Of a stretch of DNA of 64,000 bases, positions 36,076 through 47,333 are shown piece by piece. The position numbers were made by a program, and so were the translations under genes. The stretch's first letter is position 1, and each line of letters starts with the position of its first letter. Under the pieces are notes generated by a model. That model searched no databases. It had not been told where the DNA came from and saw nothing but the letters and a program-made list of their open reading frames with translations. Location of the stretch: NCBI RefSeq assembly GCF_004337985.1, contig NW_021940921.1, forward strand, positions 699,758 to 763,757, in the 5' to 3' direction. The stretch is from Pyricularia pennisetigena (taxonomy: Eukaryota > Ascomycota > Sordariomycetes > Magnaporthales > Pyriculariaceae).

Positions 36076-36415
36076 TTTAAATACAGGGTCTTTTATTTAT
36101 ATTGTATTTCAGTAACGGTCGGGTTAAGGTTAAAGGGGTTATTCGGTTAAATAGGTTTGAAAAAAAGCTTTTGGATGGTATAAATATTGTACCAATAGGA
36201 CGAATAGCGGTGAAGATATAGGCGAGTATTTGTTAAGGTATATAGGTAGGTGTAGGTAGAGGTCGGCTTTCTTCGACGGCGCGTGCGATTCCGGTTTCGG
36301 CAATTATACCGTTGGATAAAGCGTGAATAAGACTATCGAATGGTATAAGGCTCGGGTTAATCCGAAATAGGGATGAAGAATAATCGATGGATTTAATGGT
36401 ATTAGTATCGATTTC

Positions 36416-36445
36416 GTTGGTATGAGCTAATCCGGGCTTATAACC
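36416..36445 (-). other. Primer-binding site of Copia-B (half-tRNA type)
   Basis: Directly inside the 5' LTR. The - strand reads GGTTATAAGCCCGGATTAGC onward. Its complement has the layout of a tRNA D-loop/D-stem (GGTATGAGC), anticodon stem CCGGG and anticodon loop CTTATAA. This resembles an internal tRNA fragment rather than a tRNA 3' end. The anticodon would be UAU (Ile), or CAU of initiator Met if the T is a RIP change. Confidence 0.6.
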
Positions 36446-37111
36446 TATGAGGAGGTTACGAGATAAAATAAGTTTAATTTTGAACGCGGGGAGAAGTGGA
36501 TCGCGTATAAGGTTAATGGAACGTTAAAATGGCAGATAACCGTCTGCTGGCGGGTAATAAAGATAATATATTGTTGCACAATCGATTCGTTGAGTCGTTA
36601 AATCGATAAAGGTATAAAGGTATGAAGGTGATGATTTTAAGGCTAAATTATGAATTACGTGTTCGAATCCGTAGGTGCAGATTTTCGATCCGGATGTCCG
36701 GAATGCGGGGTCACGTTATATGATTTGGCCTTATTTATGTGACTGACCTGCCGACCTATTGAGCCTAACGGCCCATTAAACCTAACGGCCTATTGTGCTT
36801 ATGCATGCATAAAAGATCTGCGACTATAACGGGATTCGAACCCACGCACTTTAATAAAGTATATATAATATAGATTATGGTACGTGCATTATACCATTAA
36901 GCTAGATTATTTATAACGTATTTGTTTTGTTGTTAAAACTGTGAACAAAGACGTAATATATAATGTTTTGTGTGTATGAACGCGTATACGTTTTAGTTGT
37001 TATTTATTTATTTATTCGATGCAGGGTAACTAATAAAATAAGCCCGTGCTAGCCGTTATAAAATGATGCAGGGTAGCTAATTTAACTAGCCCTGCGCTAG
37101 CCATGTTGACA
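36446..37111 (-). repeat. 5' LTR of Copia-B (666 bp)
   Basis: Reverse strand begins TGTCAACATGGCTAGCG and ends CCTCATA, with the terminal CTCACA altered by one transition. A tRNA-like segment sits at about 36824-36905. Confidence 0.85.
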
Positions 37112-37439
37112 AAAATCCACGTAAAGCTGGGCCCCGTAGGCCCGGCAAACCGTTAGGTAACCCTTTAATATAACCTAATATAAAAGGGATTTTTTCCGAA
37201 AACAAGGGGGTTTCCCACACAAAAAATCCGTTGTTAAAACCTACTTTATTGTCGGATTTAAAGCAGGCCCTTGTAAGTTACCTCCTTTTAAAGCTAAAAC
37301 GAATTACGGACGGTTGGTTAACCTTTAAAGGAAGCGCAATTATAAGTACCTACAACGACATCCAAACTTAAACAACCCTGTTATAGCACAGGCGTTTGGG
37401 GTATAAAAGGTTGATATTGCTAAAAAACCCCGTGAAAAT
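37112..37439 (+). pseudogene. Copia-A3, 5' piece (pre-integrase region)
   Basis: From about 37297 homologous to the window start: ACGAATTACGGACGGTTGG, then HRRLG... near 37390. It ends GTGAAAAT, where LTR-A of copy A4 begins; the homology resumes at about 39874. It is therefore the left half of a copia-A interrupted by A4. Its left end is the copia-B LTR. Confidence 0.7.
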
Positions 37440-37996
37440 TGTTAATTATATGCGTTGTTTAGCATGTAATGGGTCCACTTTTATTTTTATATAAGCCACA
37501 ATAGATAGTGCCGAAATGGGGCTGTTGGGGCTGTCGGATTTTCTGTTATATTTTGTGTGTTGCAGGAGTTGCGTTTTAAAGTCAGCGAATGGGGTTTCAC
37601 CCTGTACCGGGTTTGACATCCACCCTGCACTTACGAGTTAGCTACCCTGTACCTGGTTGAAATTTTCACCAAATCAGCAAATTAATGCGAACCCAGAAAT
37701 GGTTTGTATGGAAATAAAAGTGTTTTTTCACCAACGCATACAAAATAATTTTTCGGAAAATCGTGTGCGGCACCGGAACCTTTTGCGGGGTGCGGACCCC
37801 CATTTCGATATCGGAAAATATATAAGGGAGACAAAGCAAAGTTTCCCCCACCAATAAATGAAATTTATTAATCCCAAAATTAGTAAACAATTTAGTGCAT
37901 TTAAGCCCTGTAATTACAGGTTTTTACAACATAACTAGTACCACGCCGCACCTAGGCTAATGCCTTACCCCCTATTAGCAACCCATATTATTAACA
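37440..37996 (+). repeat. 5' LTR of Copia-A4 (557 bp)
   Basis: TGTTAATTATATGCG to ATTATTAACA, followed at once by the primer-binding site. The open frame 37657-37857 lies inside it and is repeat-derived. Confidence 0.9.
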
Positions 37997-38010
37997 GGTT
38001 ATAAGCCCGG
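37997..38010 (+). other. Primer-binding site of Copia-A4
   Basis: GGTTATAAGCCCGG immediately after the LTR. It is identical over 14 nt to the sites of copia-B (36432-36445, -) and A5 (51274-51287, -). Complementary to an anticodon arm with loop CTTATAA. Confidence 0.7.
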
Positions 38011-38049
38011 TAACCTAATTGTAGGCGATGGGATAGGTAAAAAACTATC

Positions 38050-39200
38050 GAAACGGGTATTTTCCTTCCCCTAATGTTGTAAATTAGTAGGGGCTAGCAA
38101 TTACGATTGGTGGACATAGGCGTTCATAGTACAATTCAGGGCTATAAAAGCAGCGGAATTTATTTCCAACCCTGAAACTGGCTATACCTTACCGGAACAC
38201 GAGCAATTAATCCTATTATTATTTATAAAAAATAGCTTAACCAAAAAACCTTTAAGGTCCATTACATGGTATTCCAGCCCCGTAACGGCTTATAAAGCCC
38301 TGGAAAACAACTAGTCCGTTGCACCCGAAATTAGTCGAAATTTATTATATCGGGAATTCCACGCTTTAAATTTTTCGAAATTTAAAAGCTTAAAACCTGA
38401 ATTTAACAATCGTTTTAATTTACTGGTAGTTAAATCAACGAATACCAACGTGCAAATTAATCCCGTAAATTTACGAAACTAGTACCTACGGGCCCTGGAG
38501 GGGATATTCCCAATTTGGGCCGAACGCCAACGGAATACCCAACGGGTTTTGCAAACTATAGGCCAAAATTCGGAAAAATTAAATTTGCAGTACCTTATGG
38601 CGGACCTTATATCCGAAAATTCGATTCCAGGCCCTATAACGGCTAAAACTGCTAATTATAGGTCTGAAGGCAGAGAAACGGGTAAAGAAAACGCTAAGAT
38701 AGGGGCTAAAAGGAAAATAATGGTCAGGAAACCACCTCTAAATCACGAAAAAAGAGTAGTAAAAACTTTAATTCAGATTCTGCTTTTGCAAAAAACACTA
38801 AATCCTCCAATTCCAGTGAATTAACCGCTGGAACGTCCATAATTTTTATGGATTTCGAATTATTTACGGGTTCAATTCCAGGTAACGTTAACGAATACGC
38901 AGCGTATAACGCCCTGGAATAGGAAATTAATTCCGCCATTAACGGAATTATAAAATTACGTTCGGATTCGGATTCGGAAACCGATACCGGTAAAACGTTA
39001 AAACCACAGGTTTTAACAGTTAATTTTAAAGCTGAAACGAAACCTGGACGCGGCGTAAACAGGACCCCTAAACCTTGGAAACTAAGTTACCCTATCCTGT
39101 ACGATATAGGTAATACGCACTATATTTTTGCAAATAAACGATTTTTTACCGAGTATACCCCCGGTTTTACTGTCGAAATCGGTACAGGAGGTGGCCCTGT
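38050..39200 (+). pseudogene. Copia-A4 gag and protease start
   Basis: Gag-like frame with few stops: 'YDWWT...AFIVQFRAIKAAEF', 'NPETGYTLPEHEQLILLL', 'TAYKALENN', 'REFHALNFSKFKSLKPEFN'. It continues in the open stretch 38549-38824, then a charged tail rich in Ser/Asp codons and 'YDIGNTHYIFANKRFF' near 39105-39150, which matches the copia protease start (DSGAxxHIxxN). The single stops seen are TAG or TAA at Gln/Trp positions. The protease is cut at the deletion point. Confidence 0.75.
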
Positions 39201-39860
39201 TGTGAACATGGCTAGCGCAGGGCTGATTATATTAGCTACCCTGCATTATTTTATAACGGCTAGCACGGGCTAATTTAATTAGTCACCCTGCATCGAATAA
39301 ATAAATAAATAACAAATAAAACGTATACGCGTTTATACACACAAAGCTCTATATATTACGTCTTTGTTCACAGTTTCAACAAGAAAACAAATACGTCGTA
39401 TTTACTCTAGCTTAGTGGTGTAATGCACGTACCATAATCTATATCATATATACGTTGAAGTGCGTGGGTTCGAATCCCGTTGTGGTCGCAGATTTTCTGT
39501 GCATGCATAAGCACAATAGGCCGTTAGGCTCAATGGGCCGTTAGGCTCAATAGGTCGGCAGGTCAGTTATATAAATAAGGCCATATCATGTGACGTGACC
39601 CCCGCATTCCGGACATCCGGATCGAAAATCTGCACCTACGGATTCGAACACGTAATTTACAACTTAGCCTTAGATTTATCACCTTCATAACCTTCATCCA
39701 TTCAACGATTTAACGAATCGATTGTGCAACAACAATATATCATCTCTATTACCCGCTAGCAGACGGTTATCTGCCATTTCAACGTTCCATTAACCTTATA
39801 CGTGATCCACTTTTCCCCGCGTTTAAGATTAAGCTTATTCTATCTCGTAACCTCCTCACA
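39201..39860 (+). repeat. Solo LTR of Copia-B (660 bp) with 5-bp TSD
   Basis: TGTGAACATGGCTAGCG to CCTCCTCACA, flanked on both sides by CCTGT (39196-39200 and 39861-39865). The perfect duplication shows a clean insertion followed by LTR-LTR recombination. The tRNA-like segment at about 39406-39489 (box A TAGCTTAGTGG, box B GGTTCGAATCC, ACGTA/TACGT stem around a 19-nt loop) is best seen here. Confidence 0.92.
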
Positions 39861-39873
39861 CCTGTTAGGAACA

Positions 39874-42800
39874 ATTATAAAAGGTTTACCTAATTTCGAC
39901 AAAATTAGGGTAATTACCTATACTGCTTGCGTTAAAACCATGTTTATTAGGCGTACAGATAAGATTGCACTCCCTACACCTCCCAAAATTTTCCATTTTA
40001 AAAAAGTGATATAATAACCTTTTAATTTAATTTTTACAATGAGAAACCCGTATCTTTATTATTAGTGGACCGAAAATCACGTTTTCGGTGGTCGATTCCA
40101 TTACCAAATAAAGCCAAACCTACGGTTTTAATAGCTATTAAAGGCTCTTTAGGGTTTTAAAAACTAGGTAAGGGCGTTACCCCATGAATTTTCACTTTAA
40201 TGGAGGGTACGAGGTTAATATAAACCTTTAAAAATGGTTTATAAACAAAGGTGTTAATTATAGCATTTCGAATCCCTACAATCACGGCCATAACGGATTA
40301 ATAGAACGGCCCGTTAAGGTTATTTCAAGTAGGTTTTGATTCATTATTATAACGGCGGGTTTACCATTATATTTATAATATTATTTACTTTTTGCCGTGG
40401 TTAATTTAATTAACCGTACAGCGGTAATTAATAGGGATCTAACACCCTACGAGCAGTTTTATTCCGAATTCCAACCTGGATTACCGCATAAACCCAATTG
40501 AAAGCATTTTCGGGTTATTAGTATTGTATAACAGGGTATTATACCGTTGGAAAAACGCCAAAAATTTGATAAATTGGTTCCCCGCACCGAAACGGTGAAA
40601 TTTCTAACGCATTTATCAGATTTTACAGCCTTGGTTTACACACCCGCTAAACGGGCCGTATGAAAAACCTTTACTGTCAAAATTATAAAAGGTATAACCG
40701 TTAAAAGTTTGGCTATTCCAGGGGAAACGTTACAGATTTTAAAGGGAAAATACAGATTTGAAAAGGGGATTTTAATTCTAGACTTAAAAACGAAATCAAC
40801 AACGTTTAAACGGGTAATTATCCCCTAAAAAACTTTAAAAATATAAGGTATTTACCACCTGTTACAGGGTCTTTACCACCTATTACAGGGGAATTACCAC
40901 CCGTTACAGGGTATTAAAACCCTGAAAAAATAATGCCCGCTAGGTTTGTATAACCTATTATTCGCCCCTCAAAACCTATAACGGTAACGGTACTTGATCT
41001 AGTACCTAAAAGAACGGCAATTCCGGTGTTTTCAGCATTGAAAATACAAAATATGGAATTAAATTCGCAGTTCGAAAACCTAAGTCTAATAGATATAAAT
41101 AACGTGCATCATTTTTATTTTCAACCTAAAAAAATGAAGAATAAGCCGACTGAAGACGGTTAGCCAAATAAATACGAACAGGCCTTAAATAGCCCTAAAA
41201 ATACAAAATGGTTAATTGCTTTAACGTTTAAATTCGACCAAATCGTTCCTGCAAAAACCTTACGTTTTATCCCTAGAACAAAAGTATCTGCAGGCCGTAA
41301 ACTAGTTTTTACCCGGCCGGTATTGAAATTAAAAAAAAACACAAATAATAAGCTTGTTAAATATAGAACTAGGTTTATTGTTACGGGTTTTTTATAGGTC
41401 GAAGGCCTAATTTATATCGAAACCTTTACTAACATTATTATATTATATACCTGGCGTATATTTTTAGTTATAACTAATATACAAAATTGGGAAATAAAAC
41501 AAAGCGATTTTACTGGGACATTTTTAAATACTAACCTTACCGAAGTAAATGTTTATTTGCAACTTTTAAACCGCTTTAACGAATAGGCCAAAGTTTAAAG
41601 CTTTACCACCGCTAAAGCCTTAATGGAAAAGGCTTATAATCCGACAAAATTGCAGATTATACAGTGGGAAAAAGCGCTATACGGTTTGAAACAGGGTCCA
41701 AGAAAATGGCAAAACAAGCTTAAAAACCCTGTTTTTTAAAAAGGGTTTTAAATCGTTAATCTCTAATCCTGCTATTTTTATAGCGTTAAATCCAAACATC
41801 TTATCGTTACCTTTATAAACGATTACCTGCTAATAAATACTAAATTGCACTATATTTAAGATTTAAAAACCCGTTCTAGTAAGGTATACGCGTTGGAAAA
41901 TAGGGGCCCTGCAACATATTTTTTAGGCGTTTAGATTATAAACGATATTTTTAAACGCCTATTTTGGCACCAACAAAATCAGTTAATAAAGGAAGTATCA
42001 ATAACGTTCGGATTAATTAATCCCAAACCTATTTTTGTTCCTTTATAACCGGGTGTGCTAAAATATTACCGGGGTAAACCCGTAAATGCGTTGGAAATCA
42101 AATTATTATAGCGTATTATCGGTATTTTTACGTATTTAATATTATTAACGCGCCCGGATATTGGTTTTACGGGTTAATGGTTTTCACGCTTTTTAACAAA
42201 AGCTACTATAATCTATTTAACGGCAGCTAAAAACCTATTACGCTTTTAAACGGGTATTAAATCCTTATTTATTTATCACGGAAATAAAGTATTTAAAGCC
42301 GAATTACAACCCAATCTTTTAATAAGGGGGTTTAAAAGTTTTAAATTATTGGGTTTTAATAATAGCAGTTTTACCGAGGTTTGGGTAGATTTATAATCCA
42401 ATTACGGATATTTGTAAACCCTATTTAGGGGCCTTATAACGTGGAAATGCAAAAGGACTAACATTATAGCTTTAAACACTCCAAAAGCCGAAACCGATAT
42501 TCTAGCGGAAACCTTGCGTAAAATATAATGATTTAAAACCCTATTTATAAAAGTTGGACTACCTATAAAAGGCCCTATTGCAATATTTGGAAATAATACA
42601 GGCTTTATAATTAACATATATAATTTTACGCACCATTAACGTGTTCAATATACGTTATTAAAGTCTTATTACGTACGGGAATTAATTATAAAGGAATTGG
42701 TAGCCCCAAAATACCTCGAATCCAAACAAACGCCCGTTAACGGCCTAATAAAACCTTTAAAGTTTCCACTTTACAAGGTTTTTTCAAAATCTATAAGGTT
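39874..42800 (+). pseudogene. Copia-A3 pol remnant
   Basis: Integrase from 'IIKGLPNFDKIR' (39874), linker, RT from about 41170 with the block around 'EKALYGLKQGPRKWQNK' (41667-41720), and RNase H through 42420-42760 ('YKYP...LFRGLITWKCK' on the + strand). TAG at 41395-41397 replaces the CAG kept in A2. The rest is heavily stopped. Right of it come the tRNA-like array and the PPT. Confidence 0.88.
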
Positions 42801-43091
42801 TAAACTTTTGAAAATTTGGTTTTAATTTATTAAATTTTAGGGCATTGAATTAGTTCGTTACTTAATTACCCATTATATTTCTTCCACTTGCAAATATTGG
42901 ATTTTTGCTAGCGCAATACCGGCCGTATTACCCGAGTCTACCTTATACAGGTTATTTAATAAGCAATTTATATCTCTTCTATACCCAATGTTAAATTAAA
43001 ATTGAAAAAGCTCGTGTTTTGGGCGATTTACGCATTCGAAATACCTTGTATAGTATGCTCAATTTGGATTATTACCAACGAATTACCAAAT

Positions 43092-43163
43092 TAATTACCT
43101 GGTTTAATAGTTAATTCCGTGGGTTAATATTATGCAAATCGGGGGTTCGAATCGGGAAGTTGT
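43092..43163 (+). other. tRNA-like sequence in Copia-A3
   Basis: A-box TGGTTTAATAG and B-box GGTTCGAATC are retained. The 3' arm differs from the other copies (GGGAAGTTG). Further B-box-like motifs follow, as in A1. Confidence 0.6.
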
Positions 43164-43361
43164 TACAATTTTGGGGGTTTTTTCCAATTCGGGGGCTCCT
43201 CCATTCCGGGGGTTGTAGGTCGGTGCAAAAGGTCTCATTATCCAGGGGTTTTATATCGGGAATTAGACTCGGGTTGGGATTCAAGGGGGATTTCTTTAGG
43301 GTTTTATTTTATATATATATTCTTTTTTCCGATTTTATATAAATAATCGTAAAAAAAGGGG

Positions 43362-43483
43362 TGTTAATTATATGCGTTATTAAGCATGTACTGGGTCCAC
43401 TTTTATTTGTATATAAGCCATAATAAATAGTGCCGAAATAGGGTTGTCGGGGTTGTCGGAATTTCCGCTAAATTTTATATATT
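43362..43483 (+). repeat. 3' LTR of Copia-A3, truncated
   Basis: TGTTAATTATATGCG after the purine tract AAAAAAAGGGG. Homology to LTR-A ends after TTTTATATATT at 43483, where TGCTACGATT of the gypsy-D LTR begins. Confidence 0.85.
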
Positions 43484-44250
43484 TGCTACGATTAAGGTAT
43501 CGGGTAACCTGTTCTTAGGGTAAAGTACAGTGGGTTAAAGCAACTGAGCGTTTTGATTGGGTAACTGGTTTTTTATTAACTGGGGTAAAATTATAATCGT
43601 TTTTAACAAATATTAAATTAATTTAGGATATAAAATTAATTACTGTTAAGCAATCCTAAAATCGAATCTATTTACATGGTAATAATTGTATCCTTATGTA
43701 GTCCGTTTTCCTGAATGTAATATATGTAATATATCCTATAACCAGCATATTATATGTTTTACTATAATTGATATATAATACATTAATTATATCGTTTTTT
43801 TGGCGATTACGTGGGGTTACGTAATTTTTTATATAACTTTATTTCCTGTCGGTCGGTGTTTTTTCTGGTCGAATATTATTAGAAAGGGTGTACCCCGTTT
43901 GGCTTTATTAATACCAACCCGATTTATTTAGTCGTAATATTAAATTTCCTTTTTTTGGCCAAATCCCTTTGGTTTTTAAATGGTTTATACTCCCTTAATC
44001 GTGGTTTTTATTTCCATTTTCTTTTTTACTAACTTTTTTACGGTATATTTAATCGCGTAATTAAATTTCGTGGTCGTACGTCCACCGCTCGTCGCAACGA
44101 TTTGTTTTTTGTATTTTTTTTCGGCGGTCGAAATGCTTTTTTATTTTATTTGCAAATCGCAGGGGATCGCGTAATGCGCTATATCGCCTCGGGATTCCTT
44201 TCGTTATATTAATTATATGCGCCGAAATCGTTCGCGATGCGATAATATAA
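43484..44250 (-). repeat. Probable 3' LTR and 3' non-coding end of Gypsy-D
   Basis: Begins TGCTACGATT at the break in LTR-A. Its far border (toward 44000) and PPT are not resolved, since the partner LTR is outside the window. The open frame 44061-44291 (-) has no recognised motif. Confidence 0.45.
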
Positions 44251-44254
44251 ATAT

Positions 44255-44560
44255 TTCCCGAAAGCAATCGGATAAAATCGCGGCCCAACATTTAAAAATT
44301 AAATTTAAATTGGAAACAGCGGAGGAAAAAGTTTTTCGGCTGCGTAAATAAAAAAAATATAATTTAACAAATAATAAAGGCCGTTCGTCGTAATATCGAT
44401 AATTTGGAGGATATAAATCGAATTAAACGTAAAAAGGTAAAATAGGAAAAACGGCGGCAATCGGCCGAAGTTTTTCCGAAAATGTTTTTGGAATTGCTTT
44501 TTCCGGATTCCAATTTTGCCTGGGATTCGTTTTTCCCAATGGGTTTTTTAATTCTTTTTT
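44255..44560 (+). pseudogene. Antisense coiled-coil ORF of Gypsy-D
   Basis: Opposite strand to pol, between pol and the 3' LTR. The frame gives 'HLKIKFKLETAEEKVFRLRK' near 44287-44350. After a one-base shift it gives 'VRRNIDNLEDINRIKRKK' and 'EKRRQSAEVFPKMFLELLFP' to about 44540. Charged, heptad-like composition. Interrupted by single TAA/TAG codons. I cannot name a family. Confidence 0.4.
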
Positions 44561-44689
44561 TGTTGGATAAGGTAAATGTTTGTACGCTATATTCGGTCGG
44601 TAAATTGTTTTATTCGTATATTTTGGTTTATAATATATGTTAATAGTTTTTTTGTAAATTTATTTAATAGTGTAATTTCGAATCCTGGT

Positions 44690-45776
44690 CGATTTTTAGT
44701 TTTTGGAAACAATAAGGGGTGCTTTTTTCAATCGTCCGTTTTTTTGGTTTATTTGTTCGCAAATCCAATTTTTAATAATATTAGCGGAATAATTCCTGGT
44801 AATTTTGGAAATGGTTAAAGGGTTTCCAAATTTCTTTTTCGTTTTTATAGTTTTCCCATTTAATAAAGTATTTTGTTTTACTGTGGTCGCGTTTATGGTC
44901 CAATATTCGTTCGACGTCGTACGTTGTTTTGCGTCGATTTCGATTATTTTTTGTATATTGGTACCGTGTAGTGTTAGTTTCAATAATAATACGTGGAACG
45001 TTGGGTGGATTTTTATAATTTTTGGGAATAATAATTTGTAATTAATTTCGCTGATTTTTTTATCGATTTTATAAAATTTGAATTTTTTAAAGTTAAATTT
45101 ACCGTTTGGTCGCTGTGTTTTAATATTACGTCGAATAAAACAAACGCTATTCTTTTCTTGGAAGGATGGTTTTTTTATCCGATATTGGTCGGTATATTTA
45201 ATTATTTGCTTTCGTACGAATTCCAATTTTTGTTGGAGTTTTTGGTAAAGTTTTCGTAATTGATTTATTTGTTTGCTAGTTCGTGGGGCCGTAATCGTGG
45301 TTTTTGGCTTTTTATATACCGTAGGGTTAAATCCGTAATTGGTATAAAACGGGGTTATTTTCGTATTTTTATTTTTTGAACTATTATATACGAATTGTGG
45401 TGTAAATAATAGCCGTACTTGATTATCCTATTTATAGTTCATATAATATTTTAAATATTGTTTTAATCTTTGGCTTACTCCTTTTATTTGTCCGTTTGTT
45501 TGTAAGTAAAATATTGTAAATAATTTATGGTTGGTTTTTAATCATTCTATTAACAACTTCTAATATTTTGATGTAAAAAGCTTATTTTTATCCGTAATAA
45601 TGCTTTTTGGAAGTCCGTGGTTGTTAACAATTGTTTGTAAAAGTTTGTAAACGATTTTTTCAGCGTTGTTATTTTTTTAATAAAATAGGAAATAAGCGTA
45701 TTTAGTAAATTTATTTATTATAATTAATATGCTGTCGTATTTAGTTTTAGTAAATGGTTTTTCGGAAAGTGGTAGC
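44690..45776 (-). pseudogene. Gypsy-D integrase core and C-terminus
   Basis: From the A5 insertion leftward: core with 'DSILIIINKFTKYAYF', second Asp in 'ITDKNKLFTSKY', and 'QTNGQIKGVSQRLKQYLK', in which the catalytic Glu is Lys. The open stretch 44696-45226 gives the C-terminal domain 'NYKLLFPKIIKIHPTFHVLL', the gypsy LP..KIHPVFHVS block. A decayed chromodomain-like tail starts EYWTINATTV. Together with 51842-52177 this rebuilds the usual integrase order. Confidence 0.88.
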
Positions 45777-46330
45777 TGCTAACAATATGGGTTGCTAACA
45801 GGGGGTTAGGCATTAGCCTAGGTGCGGCGTGGTGCTAGTTGCGTTATAAAAGCCTGTAATTACAGGGTTTATATACACTAAATTCACTAATTTTGAGGTT
45901 AATAAATTTAATTCATTGGTGGGGGAAACTTTGCTTTATCTCCCTTACATACTCTCCGACATCGAAATGGGGGTCCGCACCCCGCAAAGGGTTCCGGTAC
46001 CGCACACGATTTTCCGAAAAATTATTTTGTATGCGTTGTTGAAAAAACACCCTTATTTCCATACAAACCATTTCTAGGTTCGCACTAATTTGCTATTTTG
46101 GTGAAAATCTCAACCCGGTACAGGGTAGCTAATTCGTAAATGCAGGGTGGGTATTAAACCCGGTACAGGGTGAAACCCTATTCGCTGACTTTGAATTGCA
46201 ACTCCTGCAATATACAAAATATAATAAAACATTCAACAACTTCAGCAGCCCCACTTCGGCACTATCTATTGTGGTTTATATACAAATGAAAATGGACCTA
46301 TTATATGCTAAATAACGCATATAATTAACA
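45777..46330 (-). repeat. 3' LTR of Copia-A5 (554 bp)
   Basis: Reverse strand runs TGTTAATTATATGCG to ATTGTTAGCA. A C/T-rich stretch (the PPT on the - strand) follows at 46331. Confidence 0.92.
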
Positions 46331-46530
46331 CCCCCTCTCTTTAACTACTATTTATATAAAATCGGAAAAGACAAATACATAAAAAATAAAACCCAAAAAA
46401 AAGATCCCCTTCATGTCCCAACCCGATTCCAATTCCCGATATAAACCCCCTGGATAATACAACCCTTTATACCGACCGGTAACCCCCTAAATGGACGAAC
46501 CCCCGAATTGGAAAAAACCCCCAAAATTGT

Positions 46531-46602
46531 AACAACCCCCGGATTCGAACCCCCGACTTGCATAATTTTAACCCACGGAATTAACTATTAAACCAGGTAG
46601 CT
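46531..46602 (-). other. tRNA-like sequence in Copia-A5
   Basis: A-box TGGTTTAATAG and B-box GGTTCGAATCC on the - strand, as in A2. One of the two best-preserved copies. Confidence 0.6.
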
Positions 46603-47074
46603 AATCTGGCTATTCGTTAGTAACAGTCCAAGCTAGGCATATTATATAGGGTATTTCGAATGCGTAAATCGCCCAAAATACGAACTTTTTCAATTCTAAT
46701 TCAATTTCTGGTATAAGGTCGGTATAAATTGCTTATTAATTAACCTGTGCAGGATAGATCCGGTTAATACGGCAGGTGTTGGGCTAACAAAAATCCAATA
46801 TTTACAAACAAAGGAAATGTAATGGGTAATTAGCTAACGAATTAATTAAATGCCCTAAAATTCAGTAGGTAAAAACTAAATTTTTAGGGGTTTAAACCCT
46901 ATAAACTTTAAAAAGACCTTATGAATTGGAAGCGTTAGGGGCTTTGTTAGGCCATTAGCGGGCATTTGTTTGGATTCCAGGTACTTTAAAGTCACTAATC
47001 CTTCTGTAACTAAGTCCCGTACGTAATAAAATTTTAATAACGTATATTTAATACGTTGGTGGTGCGTAGGGTTA

Positions 47075-47282
47075 TGTCACGGCCAGGCATACATTGGAGA
47101 ACCTCAGTATATTAGGCGCTATCGACGAAAATTCTAAACTGAAGAGAAGAGAGAAATTACAATCGACGACGCGCTCAAGAGACGCGCTTAAATCCGGAGG
47201 TAGTGGATCCTTGTCCGATCCCTGGCTCGGTGTGGAGCCGAGTCGTGATTCTGAGGGTAGGTCTAGGGGCCTGATCCTCACA
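47075..47282 (-). repeat. 3' LTR of the chromovirus derivative (208 bp)
   Basis: + strand reads TGTCACGGCCAGGC to GATCCTCACA. Matches 49545-49752 throughout. Open frames within it are not genes. Confidence 0.97.
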
Positions 47283-47333
47283 TTACCCCCCTCTAAGGCC
47301 TGATCGACGTAGGCGGTCAGAGTCTTGAGTTTG

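Larger units (their letters stand above)
30710..37111 (-). mobile_element. Copia-B, full-length structure (6.4 kb)
   Basis: LTR-PBS-gag-protease-integrase-RT-RNase H-PPT-LTR, all on the - strand. LTRs are at 36446-37111 (5') and 30710-31367 (3'). 5-bp flanks differ (ATTCG left, AAAAT right), and the flanking copia-A pieces are in opposite orientation. It therefore did not simply insert into one intact copy. Confidence 0.9.
37440..39873 (+). mobile_element. Copia-A4, internally deleted, nested in A3
   Basis: 5' LTR (37440-37996), PBS, gag and the beginning of protease, then a jump to CCTGTTAG...AACA, which resembles the last bases of LTR-A. Host A3 sequence resumes directly after. Left flank AAAAT versus right ACAAT suggests a one-mismatch 5-bp duplication. 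It carries a solo LTR-B (39201-39860). The 3' border is inferred from the alignment with copy A1. Confidence 0.6.

Noticed and set aside
47094..47303. Small ORF in the chromovirus LTR
   Set aside because: Present in both LTRs, in LTR sequence with regulatory role; no domain.
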